64,000 nucleotides of DNA from an uncultured Muribaculaceae bacterium (GTDB taxonomy: Bacteria; Bacteroidota; Bacteroidia; Bacteroidales; Muribaculaceae). Position numbers and translations under genes: made by a program. The notes beneath the pieces were generated by a model. The model did not search any database, had not been told where the DNA came from, and saw nothing but the letters and a program-made list of their open reading frames with translations. The DNA lies in the NCBI GenBank assembly GCA_910585755.1, contig CAJUFH010000006.1:13318-77317 (forward strand). The letters run 5' to 3'. Shown piece by piece: positions 60,931 to 64,000 of this stretch; positions within the stretch are counted from its first letter, which is position 1; each line of letters opens with the position of its first letter.

Positions 60931-63900
60931 ATGCGAATTACAAAACTATTCGGAGCTCTCGCCCTGGGCGGCATCCTCGCCGCCGGCGTCGCCTACGCCG
61001 CGGCGACATCCTCCACCTCCGCCCTCCCGGCCCCCCAGGCCGACGAGGCGACAACCGCCACTGCCACCTGGGCAATGGGGGTTGCTCCTGATCAAATAAC
61101 AGGTGTCTCTACTAACGGGAATTTGTCGCTCTCGTTTGCTATGGGAGAGTTCCTGTCGGGCAACGGAACAAAAGATTTTGATGGCGTGACAATGACAAAG
61201 TTCAGCCACACGAACATTGTCGCTTTTCAGAAAACAACTAACTATTTGGAATTTACAATAACCCCAACTGGAAGCGAGAAATTTGTTCCAAACAATCTCT
61301 CATTCGAATATATGAATACCGGGTGGGGTGATGGACGCTACACTGTCGATGCTGTTTGTGGTTCTGTTACAAAGAACTTGCATACCGCAACTGCGGGTGA
61401 AAAACCTGTTAGGGATAACGATGCTGATATATCTCAAACCAAAAGAACGGTAACTCTCGGTATGTCAGGCCTTGCTGCAACTATTGAGAACCCGCTTGTA
61501 GTAAGAATTTATCTTACGTCCAAATCTAATCAGGGAGATAATACAAAGTCTGTAACACGAAATGCCTTTGTTGCCAATGTCAAGATTGTTGGTGAGATGG
61601 TAAATCCTGACACTGAGACCGCTCCCGCCGGTTGGGCAGTTATCCCAGGTACTCTTAATAAGATAGAGGAATCAACAAACAATACAGAAGCTGGATGGAC
61701 CAAGGGAGGTTCTATCGGGTATGACAGCCAGGACGGTCAGTTCGGCAGCATCAAAAATGGTGGTTGGTGCTCGACCAACTTCTTCTGCGACAAGGCTGGA
61801 GCGTATGAATTGGTAGTTCCGTTCAAATGGGATCAGTCCAATGGTCAGAATGATGACATCCGTATCGAGATTACGGACCAGACAACCGGCAAGAAAGAAA
61901 TCGACCAGCACTATAACTATACCGGCGGAAGAACCGACCAGACAATTCCTCTTGAAGGTGTTATGACTCGCGGTTGCAAGACCATAAAGTTTACTTTCAC
62001 AAGTCCGGGCACAGGCTATATTACAAACATTATGGCCCCGACCTTCAAATGGGTTTCCGAGGAATACAGTGATACTCCCGCTGAGGGGATTGATCACGCT
62101 CCCGGCCAGTTCAACGAGATTACTGAGGCAACTTGGACCTGCGAGGGCGGCTGTAAGGTAGAAAGCGGTAATAACCCGCACAATATCGGATACGTTGGCA
62201 ACGGAAGTGCCGCGTCAACCAAATTCTACTGCGACGAGGCAGGCGTTTACTCTATCGACTGCAATTTCACCTGGTATGCGAATCCGAGTACCGTTACATT
62301 CTCTGTCAAAAACCGCATCGGCAACGTTGAAGCCAAAGGCGAAGTCGCTGTGAACGGTACAGGCGTTAAGACGATATATCTTGACATGCCTCTCACTGTC
62401 GGGACCAAGACGCTCACCATATCCTTCGCAGGTGGGGGCGGCTACCTGGCAAATTTCGTGGCTCCCCAGTTCAACCGCCTCGGCGATGTTTACGCTTCGA
62501 TTAAGGATGTTACCGTCGAGGGGATTGCCAACAGCGCGGCGGAGGGTTACGACTGGAACTTCCTGCTGCCGGAGACGTATGCCGGGGAGAATGTGGTGCT
62601 CAATGTCGCTGCCGAGAACGGCGCGGTGACCGCCAACGGCGAGCCTGTCGCTGACGGCAAGGTTACTGTCGCTACCCCCGCTCCCGGTCAGGAGACCGTT
62701 GTAAATCTCTCGCTCGCGGCCAACGAGGGCGCATATGCCGCTCAGACCGAATACGCTGTCCGCATCTTCCATATCGGCGACGTGCAGGTTGCTGGGTTGA
62801 CCGTTGGCGGCAAGGACGTTACCGACGCCGAACTTCTCGCTGCCCTCAACTCTGAGGCTGCCGCCGCAACTCTCGCGGGCAATTGCTATACCGCCGTTCC
62901 CGCCGTTTCAGCTACGATGCTTGACGGCTCCGTTGCCAACGCCGTCGTAACCCTCGAAGGCACTACCGCGACCGCGACCTTCTCTGGCAAAGCGGGCGAC
63001 AAGACCAAGACCTTCACCCTCACTGTCGAAGGGGTGCATACCTATGCTAAGGCAGAAGCTGACCAGGCCGTAAAGATTGTGTACGACAGCGCCAACAACC
63101 AGGCCGACGGCTCCTGGAGCAACGGCCTCTACACCATCCGCAATTCCAATGACGGCTGGGGAGGGACTCAGTTCAAGTTCCGCGTAGGAACCCACTCTCT
63201 CGAAGTTCCCGCCAATGTTGTTGTCAAGCAGCTCGTTTTCGCGAAGTTGGGCGATAACTATGCCGCCGGCAAGGTTTCTGCTGTTACTTCCGAAGGGGCT
63301 ACCGTATATCTGCCTACCAATTCGGAATTTACAACCGGCGACGCCAACCGCTACAACCTCGTTGTGAACATCGAAGGACATCAGGCTGGAACTCCCATCA
63401 GCTTTACTTTTGAGGGTGGCTCGCAGCCCGTTGCTTGGTTCGAGCTTCTTGTCGAGGAGCAGAAGCTGACGGGCGAGCCGACGGTTCAGAGCGGTTCCAA
63501 CACACAGGTTGACACCAAGAACCACTGTGTCGTGACCCTCGACTTCGGCCGCAAGATGCAGGACTGCGTAGCCGAGTACAACGGCAAGACCGTCAAGGCT
63601 GACGGGGGCACTACCGCCCTCAAATTCTCCCTCTGGGAGCTCGCCTGGGGCGAGGAGACCGTGCTGACAATCCCCGCCGGCGCCGCCAAGGACGTTGACG
63701 GAAACACCAACTCCGAAGCCATCACCTACACCGTTGCCGTTGCCCAGCAGCCTACGACCGTCAGCCCGGTTGAGGCGATTACCTACGTTTCCAACGTCGA
63801 CGAGCTGAAAGCCGCTGTCGCCAGCGTGATGGCAAGCAACAATACGGCTAACGCTCCCCGCCATATCATCTTCCTCAAGAACGGCGACTACAACCTCGGA

Positions 63901-63975
63901 ACCTCCTCCGACACCAAGCCGATGCTCCATCTCGACAAAGCACCTAATAACTCAACGCATAGAAAACCGATATAA
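60931..63975 (+). CDS. Large secreted multidomain protein with truncated pectinesterase-like C-terminus
   Basis: Signal peptide about 1-23, then several beta-domains. About 35-225 is unrecognised. Two tandem similar modules lie at about 231-375 and 388-520 (each with GW or ATW..GG..C..G..IGY, then FFCDKAGAYEL or FYCDEAGVYSI, ending NFVAPQF-type). Ig-like domains run from about 520-945. From about 945 a CE8-type start appears (EAITYVSNVDELKAAVASVM, IIFLKNGDYNLG). At about 63941 the translation changes abruptly to APNNSTHRKPI and stops, while the DNA turns AT-rich, so the catalytic domain is cut off, probably by an insertion. Residues about 50-390 are encoded by visibly AT-richer DNA than the rest. 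If intact elsewhere, it would be a glycan-binding secreted pectinesterase. Confidence 0.75.
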   Translation: MRITKLFGALALGGILAAGVAYAAATSSTSALPAPQADEATTATATWAMGVAPDQITGVSTNGNLSLSFAMGEFLSGNGTKDFDGVTMTKFSHTNIVAFQKTTNYLEFTITPTGSEKFVPNNLSFEYMNTGWGDGRYTVDAVCGSVTKNLHTATAGEKPVRDNDADISQTKRTVTLGMSGLAATIENPLVVRIYLTSKSNQGDNTKSVTRNAFVANVKIVGEMVNPDTETAPAGWAVIPGTLNKIEESTNNTEAGWTKGGSIGYDSQDGQFGSIKNGGWCSTNFFCDKAGAYELVVPFKWDQSNGQNDDIRIEITDQTTGKKEIDQHYNYTGGRTDQTIPLEGVMTRGCKTIKFTFTSPGTGYITNIMAPTFKWVSEEYSDTPAEGIDHAPGQFNEITEATWTCEGGCKVESGNNPHNIGYVGNGSAASTKFYCDEAGVYSIDCNFTWYANPSTVTFSVKNRIGNVEAKGEVAVNGTGVKTIYLDMPLTVGTKTLTISFAGGGGYLANFVAPQFNRLGDVYASIKDVTVEGIANSAAEGYDWNFLLPETYAGENVVLNVAAENGAVTANGEPVADGKVTVATPAPGQETVVNLSLAANEGAYAAQTEYAVRIFHIGDVQVAGLTVGGKDVTDAELLAALNSEAAAATLAGNCYTAVPAVSATMLDGSVANAVVTLEGTTATATFSGKAGDKTKTFTLTVEGVHTYAKAEADQAVKIVYDSANNQADGSWSNGLYTIRNSNDGWGGTQFKFRVGTHSLEVPANVVVKQLVFAKLGDNYAAGKVSAVTSEGATVYLPTNSEFTTGDANRYNLVVNIEGHQAGTPISFTFEGGSQPVAWFELLVEEQKLTGEPTVQSGSNTQVDTKNHCVVTLDFGRKMQDCVAEYNGKTVKADGGTTALKFSLWELAWGEETVLTIPAGAAKDVDGNTNSEAITYTVAVAQQPTTVSPVEAITYVSNVDELKAAVASVMASNNTANAPRHIIFLKNGDYNLGTSSDTKPMLHLDKAPNNSTHRKPI

Positions 63976-64000
63976 TTGGATATGGCTAAATATGAAGAAT
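63941..64000. mobile_element. Possible left end of an insertion in the pectinesterase-like gene
   Basis: Sequence composition switches at about 63941 from GC-rich coding DNA to AT-rich DNA that runs to the window edge. An ATG at 63982 opens six codons (MAKYEE), which could be the start of a transposase or another inserted gene. No terminal inverted repeat or target duplication can be confirmed because only one junction is visible. Confidence 0.4.

Noticed and set aside
63982..64000. Start of a transposase gene
   Set aside because: Only six codons are visible, which is not enough to call a gene or a family; kept only as part of the possible insertion.

Overview
The window looks like a high-G+C member of the Bacteroidales, most likely a gut Muribaculaceae-type organism. 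This is inferred from three SusC/SusD pairs, a hybrid two-component regulator, many lipoproteins with a short lipobox, and Bacteroidota-type promoters (TTTG, 18-20 nt, TAnnTTTG). No rRNA, tRNA or CRISPR was seen. Almost all of the DNA is devoted to capturing and catabolising pectin and related plant-wall sugars.

Region 1 (1-4.7 kb, minus strand) is housekeeping or accessory: a PatB/MalY-type C-S lyase cut by the window edge, translationally coupled to a DUF3737 beta-helix protein; a FadL-type outer-membrane protein; and an AT-richer AAA ATPase (AAA_14/DUF4143). Region 2 (4.7-24.6 kb) is a first polysaccharide utilisation locus (PUL). It opens with two 5'-truncated gene remnants joined head to head (GH106 rhamnosidase-like and DUF5722-like). 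It then runs rightward through two tandem SusC/SusD pairs, a SusE-position lipoprotein, a GH127-GH2 fusion, a separate GH2 and an SGNH acetylesterase. The enzymes suggest side chains carrying L-arabinofuranose, galactose or glucuronic acid, rhamnose and acetyl groups, such as rhamnogalacturonan.

Region 3 (24.7-36.0 kb, minus strand) is a second PUL operon: a FimB/Mfa2-like lipoprotein, a DUF4957 beta-helix lipoprotein, SusC, SusD, a DUF5123 lipoprotein and a GH43. It diverges from a hybrid two-component regulator (36.3-40.4 kb) that keeps the phospho-acceptor His, receiver and AraC domains but lacks a recognisable HATPase domain. Region 4 (40.5-55.8 kb) converts pectin backbone to central metabolites. 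UxaC, an ExuT-like transporter, UxaB and UxaA take galacturonate to 2-keto-3-deoxygluconate. DUF4861, a CE8 pectinesterase, a 1292-residue CE8-PL1 enzyme and a GH28-GH105 fusion depolymerise the polymer.

Region 5 (56.1-60.7 kb) is the xylose set xylB-xylA-xylE. Region 6 (60.9 kb to the end) is a large multidomain secreted protein whose pectinesterase-like domain stops abruptly in AT-rich DNA about 60 bp before the window ends, probably an insertion. Intergenic gaps hold several hairpins and at least three families of short repeated elements.
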